A stretch of 19,982 nt of DNA, taken from the NCBI GenBank assembly GCA_046046915.1, contig JBJOIT010000049.1:1-19982 (forward strand), in the 5' to 3' direction. Under the pieces are notes generated by a model that did not search any database, was not told the origin of the DNA, and worked only from the letters and a program-made list of their open reading frames with translations. This document shows positions 7,074 through 14,652 of this stretch, piece by piece (position 1 is the first letter of the stretch; the number at the start of each line of letters is the position of its first letter). The position numbers and the translations under genes were made by a program. The stretch is from JBEEJZ01 sp046046915 (GTDB lineage: Bacteria > Pseudomonadota > Gammaproteobacteria > Burkholderiales > Burkholderiaceae_C).

Positions 7074-9065
7074 ATGGACATCGTTGTCTTGGGCTCGGGA
7101 TGCAGCAAGTGCCACAGCACCGCCAGTCTGGTGGAGCGCGTGGCTAAGGACTTGGGCACCCCTGTGAACATTTCGTTGAACGAGAGCAAAGAAGAACGGG
7201 AACGCCTCGGAATTCATGCCACCCCAGCGGTGATGGTCGACGGCAAACTCGTTCACAGCGATGGTATTCCCTCCCACGAAAAAGTGGAGGTCTGGTTACG
7301 GCCCAAGCCATTGGACTTGCTGAAGCAACCCACAAGACACCTGTTCTTTACCGGCAAAGGTGGCGTGGGCAAGACATCGTTGTCCACAGCAGTGGCACTT
7401 CATCTGGCCGACTGCGGAAAGAAAGTGCTGCTGGTCAGCACCGACTCGGCCTCGAACCTGGATGAGATGCTGGGAGTGCCACTTAGCAACCACCCAGCCC
7501 CAGTGTCGGGTGCACCAGGGCTGTCTGTCCTCAACATCGACCCGGATGCTGCTGCCGAGGCCTATCGCCAACGTGTTGTTGACCAGATGGCACGAGACGC
7601 CACCAGCACAGAAATCTCTACCGTGCGCGAACAGTTGTCTGGCGCCTGCACAACCGAGATTGCATCCTTCGATGAGTTCTCGTCACTGTTGGCTGACAAA
7701 ACCCAAGACTACGACCACATTATTTTTGACACAGCTCCGACCGGCCACACGCTGCGCTTGCTGAGCTTGCCGAAGGCCTGGAGCGGTTTCTTGGCAAATA
7801 ACGACCAGGGCGCGTCATGCCTCGGCCCGCATTCCGGCTTGAAGATGCAGGAGATTCGCTTCAAGGCAGCACTGGATGCCTTGTCCAATCCGACGCTGAC
7901 CTCAGTCGTTTTGGTGACCCGGCCAGACAAGGGTGCCATCGCCGAGGCATCCCGTACTTCCGATGAGTTGAAGGCGCTGGGGCTAAACAATCAAAGGCTG
8001 GTCGTCAATGGCGTGTTCTATGCTAGCAACAAGACCGACGAGATTGCCAATGCGCTTGAAGCGTTGGGAACACAAGCCTTGGGTGAAATGCCGGACAACC
8101 TGCGCAAACTCCCCCAAGACCAGGTTCCATTACGCGCGTTCGATACGGTCGGACTACCGGCACTGCGCGCGCTGCTGGTCACCAGCAAGCCACTAGACCG
8201 AGCAAACACAGCATTTGTGGCGCCAACAATCAAGCAGGGGATGGGTTTGGCTGCGCTGGCCGATGCGCTGGCATTGGCCGGGCATGGTCTCATCATGGTC
8301 ATGGGCAAAGGGGGTGTTGGCAAAACCACCGTTGCGGCGGCCCTGGCATTGGGCCTGGTTCAACGCGGCAAGACGGTGCACCTCAGCACCACTGACCCGG
8401 CTGCCCATCTGGCGAGAACACTGGATGGCGCCGTTGATGGCCTTCGGGTCGACAGGATAGACCCCATTGTTGAGACCAAACGTTACGTCGACAAAATCAT
8501 GGCCAGCAAGGGGGCCAATCTGAACGAGCAGGAGCGGGCCTTGATGCTGGAGGACCTCAAGTCGCCCTGCACGGAAGAAGTCGCGGTCTTCCACGCGTTT
8601 TCTCGTGTGGTGAGCGAGGCCCGAAGTGCCTTTGTGGTGCTGGATACAGCCCCCACAGGCCACTCGATGCTTCTGATGGACGCCACTGGCGCCTACCACC
8701 GCCAGATGGTGCGGGAGCTTGAAAGTCACGGCACGGCCCGCCTGGTCACACCGTTAATGCGTTTGCAAGACCCCGAATACACCCAAATCATTTTGGTCAC
8801 ACTCCCAGAAACAACGCCCGTTCTGCAGGCTGAAGCGCTGCAGCAAGACCTTCGCAGAGCTCATATTGAGCCCTTTGCCTGGGTCATCAACAAAAGCATA
8901 TTGGCAGCCGGCACTCATGACCCACTGTTGCAGGCCAGATTGATCGGTGAAGCCAAACAGATGGGGAGGGTTGAAAATGACCTGGCCAAGAAGACCTACG
9001 TGTTGCCATGGCTTGCACAACCACCCATAGGCGTAGAGGCGCTAGGTAAGTTGGTAGCCAAATAA
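7074..9065 (+). CDS. arsA: Thioredoxin-fold CxxC domain fused to two-domain ArsA arsenite ATPase
   Basis: A 663-residue fusion. Residues 1-78 form a small thioredoxin-like domain: strand MDIVVLGSG, redox motif C10-S-K-C13, the cis-proline segment ATPAVMVDGKLVHSDG, and a final helix. From about 87 onward it is a full ArsA with two deviant Walker A loops, GKGGVGKTS at 94-102 and GKGGVGKTT at 411-419. Each half has the DTAPTGH signature. The three cysteines matching the metal site of E. coli ArsA (C113, C172, C422) are present as C192 (SGACTTE), C249 (GASCLGP) and C499 (SPCTEE). It should hydrolyse ATP in response to arsenite at the membrane. No arsD is nearby, so the N-terminal domain may replace that chaperone or act as a reductant. 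The start is set by GGAGAA at 7062-7067. A longer frame from 7029 lacks a ribosome site. Confidence 0.92.
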   Translation: MDIVVLGSGCSKCHSTASLVERVAKDLGTPVNISLNESKEERERLGIHATPAVMVDGKLVHSDGIPSHEKVEVWLRPKPLDLLKQPTRHLFFTGKGGVGKTSLSTAVALHLADCGKKVLLVSTDSASNLDEMLGVPLSNHPAPVSGAPGLSVLNIDPDAAAEAYRQRVVDQMARDATSTEISTVREQLSGACTTEIASFDEFSSLLADKTQDYDHIIFDTAPTGHTLRLLSLPKAWSGFLANNDQGASCLGPHSGLKMQEIRFKAALDALSNPTLTSVVLVTRPDKGAIAEASRTSDELKALGLNNQRLVVNGVFYASNKTDEIANALEALGTQALGEMPDNLRKLPQDQVPLRAFDTVGLPALRALLVTSKPLDRANTAFVAPTIKQGMGLAALADALALAGHGLIMVMGKGGVGKTTVAAALALGLVQRGKTVHLSTTDPAAHLARTLDGAVDGLRVDRIDPIVETKRYVDKIMASKGANLNEQERALMLEDLKSPCTEEVAVFHAFSRVVSEARSAFVVLDTAPTGHSMLLMDATGAYHRQMVRELESHGTARLVTPLMRLQDPEYTQIILVTLPETTPVLQAEALQQDLRRAHIEPFAWVINKSILAAGTHDPLLQARLIGEAKQMGRVENDLAKKTYVLPWLAQPPIGVEALGKLVAK

Positions 9066-9208
9066 GAGGGTGCCTTGTAGGCGGATCCAGGCGAATGTCC
9101 TATCAGGACGACAGGCATGGGATAGATAGGTCCGCTTACACTGATGCCATGGGCGTTCCAAAGCCCTCAGAGTCCGTTGGATCGGCAACCCGCACAAGGG
9201 ACAACTCA

Positions 9209-9676
9209 ATGACCAATTCCATACGCACCTGCCTCTGGTTTCGTGACGGTCGGGGCCATGAGGCCGCACAGTTTTACTGCGCTCTGATTCCGGGAAGCAG
9301 GATCGAGGCGATCTTCGATATCTCTGGCGACGGCGCTTCTTGGCTGATCGACTTCACGCTCGGCGGTGCGCCCTATCAAATACTCGATGCGGGACCGATG
9401 TTCACCTTATCTGAGGCCGTGTCGATCTCGGTCGAGACAGAAGATCAAGCAGAGACGGACAGGCTGTGGGAAGCGCTCACCACAAATGGCGGAGAGGAAG
9501 GCCACTGCGGTTGGCTCAAAGACCGCTATGGTGTGTCGTGGCAGGTTTTCCCGCGTCGGCTGACAGAATTGACATTGAAGGCGGACAAGACTGTGGCCGC
9601 CAAGGCGATCGCGGCGATGATGAATCAGAAAAAGATCGACATTGCCGAAATCGAAGCGGCAGTACTTGCCGGGTAA
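9209..9676 (+). CDS. VOC-superfamily protein, PhnB-like
   Basis: A 155-residue protein of the PhnB-like branch of the vicinal-oxygen-chelate superfamily. The opening TCLWFRDGRGHEAAQFYCALIPGS is the family signature. It is followed by the SWLIDFTLGGAPYQILDAGP strand region and the C-terminal GHCGWLKDRYGVSWQVFPRRL. Members carry the "3-demethylubiquinone methyltransferase" domain label, but their reaction is generally unknown. The open frame reaches back to 9095, but AAGGGA at 9196-9201 and the family start place the ATG at 9209. It lies 143 bases after the arsA fusion on the same strand, with a possible TACACT -10 at 9137-9142, so it is probably transcribed separately. It lacks the paired cysteines of the C-As lyase ArsI, so an arsenic role is not supported. 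Confidence 0.82.
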   Translation: MTNSIRTCLWFRDGRGHEAAQFYCALIPGSRIEAIFDISGDGASWLIDFTLGGAPYQILDAGPMFTLSEAVSISVETEDQAETDRLWEALTTNGGEEGHCGWLKDRYGVSWQVFPRRLTELTLKADKTVAAKAIAAMMNQKKIDIAEIEAAVLAG

Positions 9677-9763
9677 GGACGGCGCTCGCTCGGACCGCTT
9701 CCCGTGGCAATGACGGATTAAGCCGCGAGAGTGCGGTCGTCAAAAAGTGTTCCCTCCACGGGG

Positions 9764-10666
9764 CTAAAGCGCATGGTTAGCCAGTTGGTGCGCAGCCCTG
9801 TGCAGGTGTGCGATGAACTGGCGGATTGCCGGTGAGACCAAGGAGCCGCTGCGAACGATCACCCCGACCGTCAGCGGCAGGCCTGGTTCTAACAGTGGCA
9901 CCCGACTGATGTCTTTACCCAGCGGATGCGAGGCGATCTGCTCCGGCATGAGGCCCAGCAAATCGCCCGAGCCGAGCAACGCTATCAGCGCCAGTGTCGA
10001 GTTGACCATCGCACCGACGGGTGGTGGTGGTAGGCCATTGGCTTCGAACAGTCGGCTGGCGTAACCTGTTTGCGCCGAAGTGCCGGTGTAGACCCAGCGC
10101 GCGTCTGACAGTTCAGCCAGTCGCCGTGCTCGCGCATGGCGGCTGCCCCGCCGCGCCACCACCACCATGCGCGTTTCCATGAGCGATTCGGTGATGAACT
10201 CGCCGCTGGGCAGGCCTTCAGGAATGCCGCCCACCACCAGGTCCGCCTGGCCGTTACGTAGTTTTTGCAGTTGCTCAACAAACAGCTCTTCACTCACGCG
10301 CAGGCGTATATCTGGAAAGGCGTGACTGAAGGTGCGCAGGGTTTCGGGAATCAGCAGCATCATGGCCACCGGGACCGCAGCAATATTGAGCTCGCCGCGC
10401 ATCTGTCCGCCCAGCTGCTGGATCTGGTCAACTGCGCTGGCAAGTTCACGCGACACCTTGAGCGCATGCTCGAACAACACCTGCCCCTGGGCTGTGGGCC
10501 GTACCCCTTGCGAGTGCCGCTCCAGCAGCGGTGCAGCCAATTCAATTTCGAGTTCGCGCAGCAGCTTAGTCAGGGCAGGCTGAGACACCCCGATCCGGCG
10601 GGCAGCGGCACGCAAGCTGCCTTCTTCGATGGCCGCCACCAAGGCTTGTAGAGCGTTAAATTTCAT
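9764..10666 (-). CDS. LysR-type regulator, likely controlling the gallate module
   Basis: A 300-residue LysR-family protein. The helix-turn-helix lies near residues 15-40 (GSLRAAARRIGVSQPALTKLLRELE). A linker helix follows, then an effector-binding domain beginning at GELNIAAVPVAMMLL with the usual FPDIRLRV and DLLGLMPEQIA segments. Its start is 139 bases from a divergent Bug receptor, and the shared region contains a perfect GATAAC-N5-GTTATC palindrome. LysR regulators are typical of gallate and protocatechuate clusters (GalR, PmdR). The position makes control of the receptor and gallate dioxygenase genes the natural reading. The inducer cannot be read from sequence. The 87 bases between the VOC gene and this gene's end show nothing recognisable. 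Confidence 0.9.
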   Translation of the reverse strand: MKFNALQALVAAIEEGSLRAAARRIGVSQPALTKLLRELEIELAAPLLERHSQGVRPTAQGQVLFEHALKVSRELASAVDQIQQLGGQMRGELNIAAVPVAMMLLIPETLRTFSHAFPDIRLRVSEELFVEQLQKLRNGQADLVVGGIPEGLPSGEFITESLMETRMVVVARRGSRHARARRLAELSDARWVYTGTSAQTGYASRLFEANGLPPPPVGAMVNSTLALIALLGSGDLLGLMPEQIASHPLGKDISRVPLLEPGLPLTVGVIVRSGSLVSPAIRQFIAHLHRAAHQLANHAL

Positions 10667-10685
10667 GGCGCTGAGGTGGTTTCGT

Positions 10686-10702
10686 GATAACCAAATGTTA
10701 TC
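10686..10702. promoter_or_regulatory. LysR-type operator between regulator and Bug receptor
   Basis: A perfect inverted repeat, GATAAC-CAAAT-GTTATC, contains the T-N11-A signature of LysR sites, and flanking CG/CG bases extend the symmetry. It lies 20 bases upstream of the regulator's ATG and about 104 bases upstream of the divergent receptor start. This placement fits autoregulation and activation of the divergent unit. Confidence 0.72.
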
Positions 10703-10805
10703 GCGGGTCTGATCCTGTCATCTTTGCAACAGAAGCGGGCGTTTTTACAGTCGTGCCCATTCGCCCACGGGCGGATGGAACTTCACCAAAAACCGGAGAC
10801 CTGCC

Positions 10806-11768
10806 TTGCTCAAACATACCCTCACCGCCCTGGCCCTGGGCCTGACCCTTGCCGCACAGGCCCAGACTTTCCCGACCAAAGCTGTTCGCATCATCACGCC
10901 CTTTCCAGTGGGTAGCGGACCTGAAGGAGTGGCTCGCCTGGTGGCAGACAAACTCTCAAAAACCTGGGGCCAGCCCGTCACTGTAGAAAACCGACCTGGC
11001 GGCAACGGTTTCATTGCCATTGACACCTTCAAGCGCGGCGCAACCGACGGCACCGACCTGATCCAGCTCGACAACGTGCACCTGACGGCTTATCCGCATT
11101 TGTTCAAGAAGCTGCCCTATGACGCCAAGGCTGATTTCGACGTGCTGTTGCCCCTCTTCAAAACCTATTTCTTCTTCACCACGGCTGCGGACAGCAAATA
11201 CAAGAACGTGGCCGACATCGTGGCAGATGCAAAAGCCAACCCGGGCAAGCTTAACTACGGCTCCTGGTCAGTGGGCAACCCGGTGCACCTGGGCTCGGCC
11301 TTGTTTGAAACAGTGACCGGCACCGAGATGCAGCACGTCATCTACAAGGAAACCAGCCAGCTTTACACCGGCGTGGCCACGGGTGAGCTGTCCTTTGCCA
11401 TGGGTACCAGCGCCACCGCCGGACCGCTGTACCGTGCTGGCAAGCTCAAGTTTTTGGCGATTGCTGCGCCCAAGCGCCTGCCGGCCTACAAAGACGTGCC
11501 CACCGTGTCCGAGGCGGGCGGCCCCAAAGACTTTGAAGTCAGCGGTTGGACTGCTATTGCCGCTCCCAAAGGCTTGCCCAAGGCGGTGGCCGACAAGATC
11601 AATGCCGACATTGCCAAGGCCCTGGCCGAGCCTGATGTGCGTGAGAAGTTTGTCAGCTTCGGCTATGAGTCCTTCACGCCCAGCCCTGAGCAGTTCAACC
11701 AGTACATCCAGGCTGAGTCGGGCAGGCAAGCGGCTGTGATCGCCAAGGCCAAAGCTGCCCTCGACTGA
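10806..11768 (+). CDS. Bug-family periplasmic receptor (tripartite tricarboxylate transporter type)
   Basis: A 320-residue extracytoplasmic solute receptor. The N-terminus is a signal peptide (LKHTLTALALGLTLAAQAQ, probable cleavage after AQA), followed by the Bug signature FPTKAVRIITPFPVGSGPEGVARLVADKL, then the ENRPGGNG loop. The C-terminal WTAIAAPKGLPKAVADKINADIAKAL is also typical. The start is a TTG at 10806, 6 bases after GGAGA at 10795-10799. No in-frame ATG gives a complete signal peptide. Bug receptors bind carboxylic or aromatic acids in the periplasm. Only 19 bases separate it from gallate dioxygenase, so the two form an operon and a gallate-like ligand is inferred. No TctA/TctB membrane partners are present here, so it may share a transporter encoded elsewhere or act in sensing. 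Confidence 0.9.
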   Translation: MLKHTLTALALGLTLAAQAQTFPTKAVRIITPFPVGSGPEGVARLVADKLSKTWGQPVTVENRPGGNGFIAIDTFKRGATDGTDLIQLDNVHLTAYPHLFKKLPYDAKADFDVLLPLFKTYFFFTTAADSKYKNVADIVADAKANPGKLNYGSWSVGNPVHLGSALFETVTGTEMQHVIYKETSQLYTGVATGELSFAMGTSATAGPLYRAGKLKFLAIAAPKRLPAYKDVPTVSEAGGPKDFEVSGWTAIAAPKGLPKAVADKINADIAKALAEPDVREKFVSFGYESFTPSPEQFNQYIQAESGRQAAVIAKAKAALD

Positions 11769-11787
11769 CCTCAAGCAAGGACAGAAC

Positions 11788-13068
11788 ATGGCTCGCATCG
11801 TCGGAGGTATCGGCGCCTCGCATTCGCCCACCATTGGTTACGCCAAGGACACCGGCAAGCAAAACGACCCGGCCTGGAAACCGATCTTTGATGGCTTCGG
11901 CGCCATCCGAGGCTGGGTGCAGGACAAGAACATCGATGTGATTTTCATGATCTACAACGACCACATCACCTCGTTCTTTTTGGACCACTACTCGGCCTTT
12001 GCCCTCGGCATCGACGACAGCTATGTGGCCGCCGATGAAGGTGGCGGTCCGCGTGACGTGGCCCCGGCGATCGGGCATTTGGGGCTGTCACAGCACATCG
12101 GTATGTCCTTGGTCGCCGACGAGTTCGACCTGTCGTTTTTCCAAGGCAAGCCGGTGGACCACGGCTTCCTGTCACCCCTGTCCATGCTGGGTGACGGAGG
12201 TGGGCCCTGGCCGGGTCAGGTCGTACCGCTTCAGGTCGGAGTACTGCAACTGCCGGTTCCGAGCGCTAAACGCATGTGGAAGTTAGGTAAGGCACTACGC
12301 CGCGCCATCGAAAGCTACCCCGAAGATCTGAACGTGGCCATCATGGCAACCGGCGGCCTGTCGCACCAGGTGCACGGCGAGCGTGCGGGATTTCTCAACG
12401 AAGCTTGGGACACCGAATTTCTGGACCTCCTGGAAAACCTCCCCGAGCAACTGGTGAACATGCGCATTGCCGACTACGCCACGAAGGGCGGCATGGAGGG
12501 CGCTGAAGTCATCATGTGGCTCATCATGCGCGGCGCGCTGTCCGAATATGTGAAGCTGGTGCACAAGCAGACTTATGCGCCTTCGGTGACCAACATCGCC
12601 ACCCTGGTGTTCGAAGACCTAGGCGGCGAGCCTGACGCGGCGGCTGTGGCGGCACACCGCCAACACATGGGCCACGAGCTAGAAGGTGCAGGTAGCCTGC
12701 AAGGCACCTACCCCTTCACGCATGCGCGCAGCCATGCCAACTTGCGTATCAACCGCTTCCTGCATGCCCTGGTCAAGCCCGAGCACCGTGCACGCTTTGT
12801 GAATGACTTCGAAGCGCTAGCCAGCGAGCACGGGCTGAGTGAAGATGAAAAAGACTTGATTCGGGGGCGCCGATGGATCGAAATGATCCGCAGGGGTGTG
12901 ATCTTTTTTGTGCTGGAAAAAATGGCCGCCGTACTTGGCGTATCCAACCCCGAGGTCTATGCTGCCTTCCGAGGGGAGACTATCGAGCAGTTCCTGGCCA
13001 CCCGCAAGATTCCAATGCGCTACTCGGTCGCGGGCGGCGATAAGGTCAAGGCGATGGCTGCTCAGTAG
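11788..13068 (+). CDS. galA: Gallate dioxygenase (fused LigB-LigA extradiol dioxygenase)
   Basis: A 426-residue extradiol dioxygenase in which a LigB-like catalytic domain (about 1-290) and a LigA-like domain (about 310-420) are one chain. This arrangement and length match GalA of Pseudomonas and DesB of Sphingobium rather than the two-subunit protocatechuate 4,5-dioxygenase. Iron-ligand candidates are H12 in GASHSPTIG and H59 in YNDHITSFF. Further active-site histidines are H193 and H196 in GGLSHQVHGERAGF. The LigA part shows FLHALVKPEHRARFVNDFEAL. Such enzymes use Fe(II) to cleave gallate to 4-oxalomesaconate. AAGGA at 11777-11781 precedes the ATG by 6 bases. The tautomerase, hydratase and aldolase for the product are not in the window. 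Protocatechuate as a side substrate cannot be excluded. Confidence 0.92.
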   Translation: MARIVGGIGASHSPTIGYAKDTGKQNDPAWKPIFDGFGAIRGWVQDKNIDVIFMIYNDHITSFFLDHYSAFALGIDDSYVAADEGGGPRDVAPAIGHLGLSQHIGMSLVADEFDLSFFQGKPVDHGFLSPLSMLGDGGGPWPGQVVPLQVGVLQLPVPSAKRMWKLGKALRRAIESYPEDLNVAIMATGGLSHQVHGERAGFLNEAWDTEFLDLLENLPEQLVNMRIADYATKGGMEGAEVIMWLIMRGALSEYVKLVHKQTYAPSVTNIATLVFEDLGGEPDAAAVAAHRQHMGHELEGAGSLQGTYPFTHARSHANLRINRFLHALVKPEHRARFVNDFEALASEHGLSEDEKDLIRGRRWIEMIRRGVIFFVLEKMAAVLGVSNPEVYAAFRGETIEQFLATRKIPMRYSVAGGDKVKAMAAQ

Positions 13069-13117
13069 GTGACGCCGAGCGCCGCGTCAGCGTCGTAGTC
13101 ACAGCCTACGGCAGGGA

Positions 13118-13558
13118 TCACTGCTCTGAAGGGACGATCCTGGCAGCACGCTGCTGGGCCGCCACGATGTCTGCCATGACGCGCGGGTCACTCATGGCAG
13201 CAGCCCACAGGCGCTGGTCAGCACGGGCCCGAGCGCGCTGGGCAGACCAGGCATCTGCCTTCGCCACCACCCGGCGGGCCAGGCCGCGGGCGGTGCTTGC
13301 AAACAGTGCGGCAGTGGCAAAGCCCACTACCCACAAGACGACCCACAGAGCCATCAGGTGATCATCGGCCCAAGTCTCCACCAGTTGATCGGCCAGCGTG
13401 ACCATGGCAGCCACCACAGCACCCAACAGCAAAGCGGCCAGACCGCGGGTGCCATCAAAGCGACGACGCGCCTGACGTGCGACAGCGCGAGCGCTGGGCT
13501 TGTTTGCTACGCCTGCTGGTGACTCGATACGCAAGTTGCTGGGGATAAAGTTCATCAT
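13118..13558 (-). CDS. Two-helix membrane protein of unknown function
   Basis: A 146-residue protein not recognised as a named family. The N-terminal 37 residues are polar and basic. Two hydrophobic helices follow, about 39-57 (LAALLLGAVVAAMVTLA) and 68-89 (LMALWVVLWVVGFATAALFA), joined by a short acidic loop (ETWADDH). The C-terminal 55 residues are a basic, Ala/Arg-rich and probably helical tail (LARRVVAKADAW, AQRARARADQRLW). An AAGGAG Shine-Dalgarno site lies 6 bases before the first of two ATGs, at 13558. The gene is divergent from a LysR regulator, with 125 bases between them that contain the GCTGAC-N7-GTCAGC repeat, so that regulator may control it. It converges on galA, with 49 bases between. 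Function is unknown. Confidence 0.8.
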   Translation of the reverse strand: MMNFIPSNLRIESPAGVANKPSARAVARQARRRFDGTRGLAALLLGAVVAAMVTLADQLVETWADDHLMALWVVLWVVGFATAALFASTARGLARRVVAKADAWSAQRARARADQRLWAAAMSDPRVMADIVAAQQRAARIVPSEQ

Positions 13559-13581
13559 GGCTAACTCCTTCTTGACATGGA

Positions 13582-13600
13582 GCTGACAATTAAAGTCAGC
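13582..13600. promoter_or_regulatory. Inverted repeat between membrane protein gene and LysR regulator
   Basis: A perfect repeat of GCTGAC and GTCAGC separated by 7 A/T bases lies 23 bases upstream of the membrane protein ATG, in the region divergent from the LysR gene at 13684. A second, weaker AACA-CCAA-TGTT element lies at 13621-13632. Either could be the LysR operator. Confidence 0.45.
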
Positions 13601-13683
13601 GATGGGCGAATATTAGGGTTAACACCAATGTTGTTCAACTTTCTGTTTATGATGCGATTCATTCACAACAGTGATGACCAAGC

Positions 13684-14652
13684 ATGAATCCCATCAACTT
13701 CCGCACGCTAGACCTGAATTTGCTTCGGGTGTTTGACGAAGTCATGGCCGAGCGCAGCCTGACCCGCGCGGCCCGCAATCTGTCGCTCACACAACCTGCT
13801 GTCAGCAACGCCCTGCGTCGACTGCGCGAGACCCTGGGTGACGAGCTGGTGCAGCGCAACGGTGCCGCCATGGAGCCAACTGCACGAGCCGCTGCCCTGT
13901 GGCCCAACGTGCGTGAGGCCTTGCGCCAAATTCAAGCCTCTTTGTCGCCGAGCGATTTCGAGCCAGCCAAGGCCGACAACAGCTTTGTGCTGGCCATGGC
14001 CGACGCCACGGCGGCCGACCTCATTCCGGAGCTGCTAAACACCACCGAGGTACAGGCCCCCGGCATCTCTCTGCGGGTGGTGCCCCTCAGCACCCGTGAT
14101 CCGCGCAAGCTGCTGGACGAGCAAAGCATCGACCTGGCGGTGGGTTACTTTCCGGCGGTGGCCTCCGACCTGACCGCCCGGGCACAGGTCGGCAAGGCTG
14201 TGGCCTTTGCCTACCAACGCCTGTACAGCGGGCGCTATGTGTGCGTGATGCGCCGCGACCATCCCCTGGCCCAGGCGCCGCTCACGCTAGACGCCTACTG
14301 CGCCGCACGGCATTTGTTGGTGAGCTTTACCGGCAAACCCTTTGGCTTCATCGACGAAGCACTGACACGGCTCAAACGTGAGCGCAGGGTGGTGTTGACG
14401 GTCAACCAGTTTTTTACCGCAGGGCGGGTGGTTGCACAGTCGGACTTGCTCACGGTGTTGCCACACCACTTTTTTCACAGCACGGGTTTTGCCGATGAGC
14501 TGGTGCTGCGAGAGCTGCCTTTTGAGGTGCCCACGGTGTATGTCGATGCCCTGTGGCATGCCCGCGAGGACAACAACCGGGCCCACCAGTGGCTGCGCCA
14601 GAACGTGGCGCAGGCAGCTGCCAGGGCCTTTACGACCGCAGGCAGCGCGTGA
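13684..14652 (+). CDS. LysR-type regulator, NodD/LinR-like branch
   Basis: A 322-residue LysR-family protein. The first 65 residues, including LDLNLLRVFDEVMAERSLTRAA and LSLTQPAVSNALRRLRETLGDELV, are typical of the NodD/PcpR/LinR branch, with the helix-turn-helix near 25-48. The effector domain begins around residue 98 (NSFVLAMADATAADLIPEL). The target is unknown. Its TGA overlaps the GTG start of the metallophosphatase by 4 bases (GTGA), so the two are translationally coupled. It is also divergent from a small membrane protein gene across a region with two inverted repeats. No good Shine-Dalgarno site precedes the ATG. A TATGAT -10 candidate lies at 13648-13653. Confidence 0.9.
   Translation: MNPINFRTLDLNLLRVFDEVMAERSLTRAARNLSLTQPAVSNALRRLRETLGDELVQRNGAAMEPTARAAALWPNVREALRQIQASLSPSDFEPAKADNSFVLAMADATAADLIPELLNTTEVQAPGISLRVVPLSTRDPRKLLDEQSIDLAVGYFPAVASDLTARAQVGKAVAFAYQRLYSGRYVCVMRRDHPLAQAPLTLDAYCAARHLLVSFTGKPFGFIDEALTRLKRERRVVLTVNQFFTAGRVVAQSDLLTVLPHHFFHSTGFADELVLRELPFEVPTVYVDALWHAREDNNRAHQWLRQNVAQAAARAFTTAGSA

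Noticed and set aside
9209..9676. VOC gene beside the arsenic locus as an ArsI-type C-As lyase
   Set aside because: The sequence is of the PhnB-like branch, and its three cysteines (TCLWF, YCALI, GHCGW) do not form the paired-cysteine site of ArsI.
13092..13112. Hairpin GTCGTAG/CTACGGC after galA as a terminator
   Set aside because: The stem is plausible, but no T run follows, so a Rho-independent terminator cannot be claimed.
14553..14648. 32-residue N-terminal extension of the metallophosphatase
   Set aside because: It reads through the end of the LysR gene in another frame and does not resemble the family. The GTG at 14649 fits the family N-terminus.
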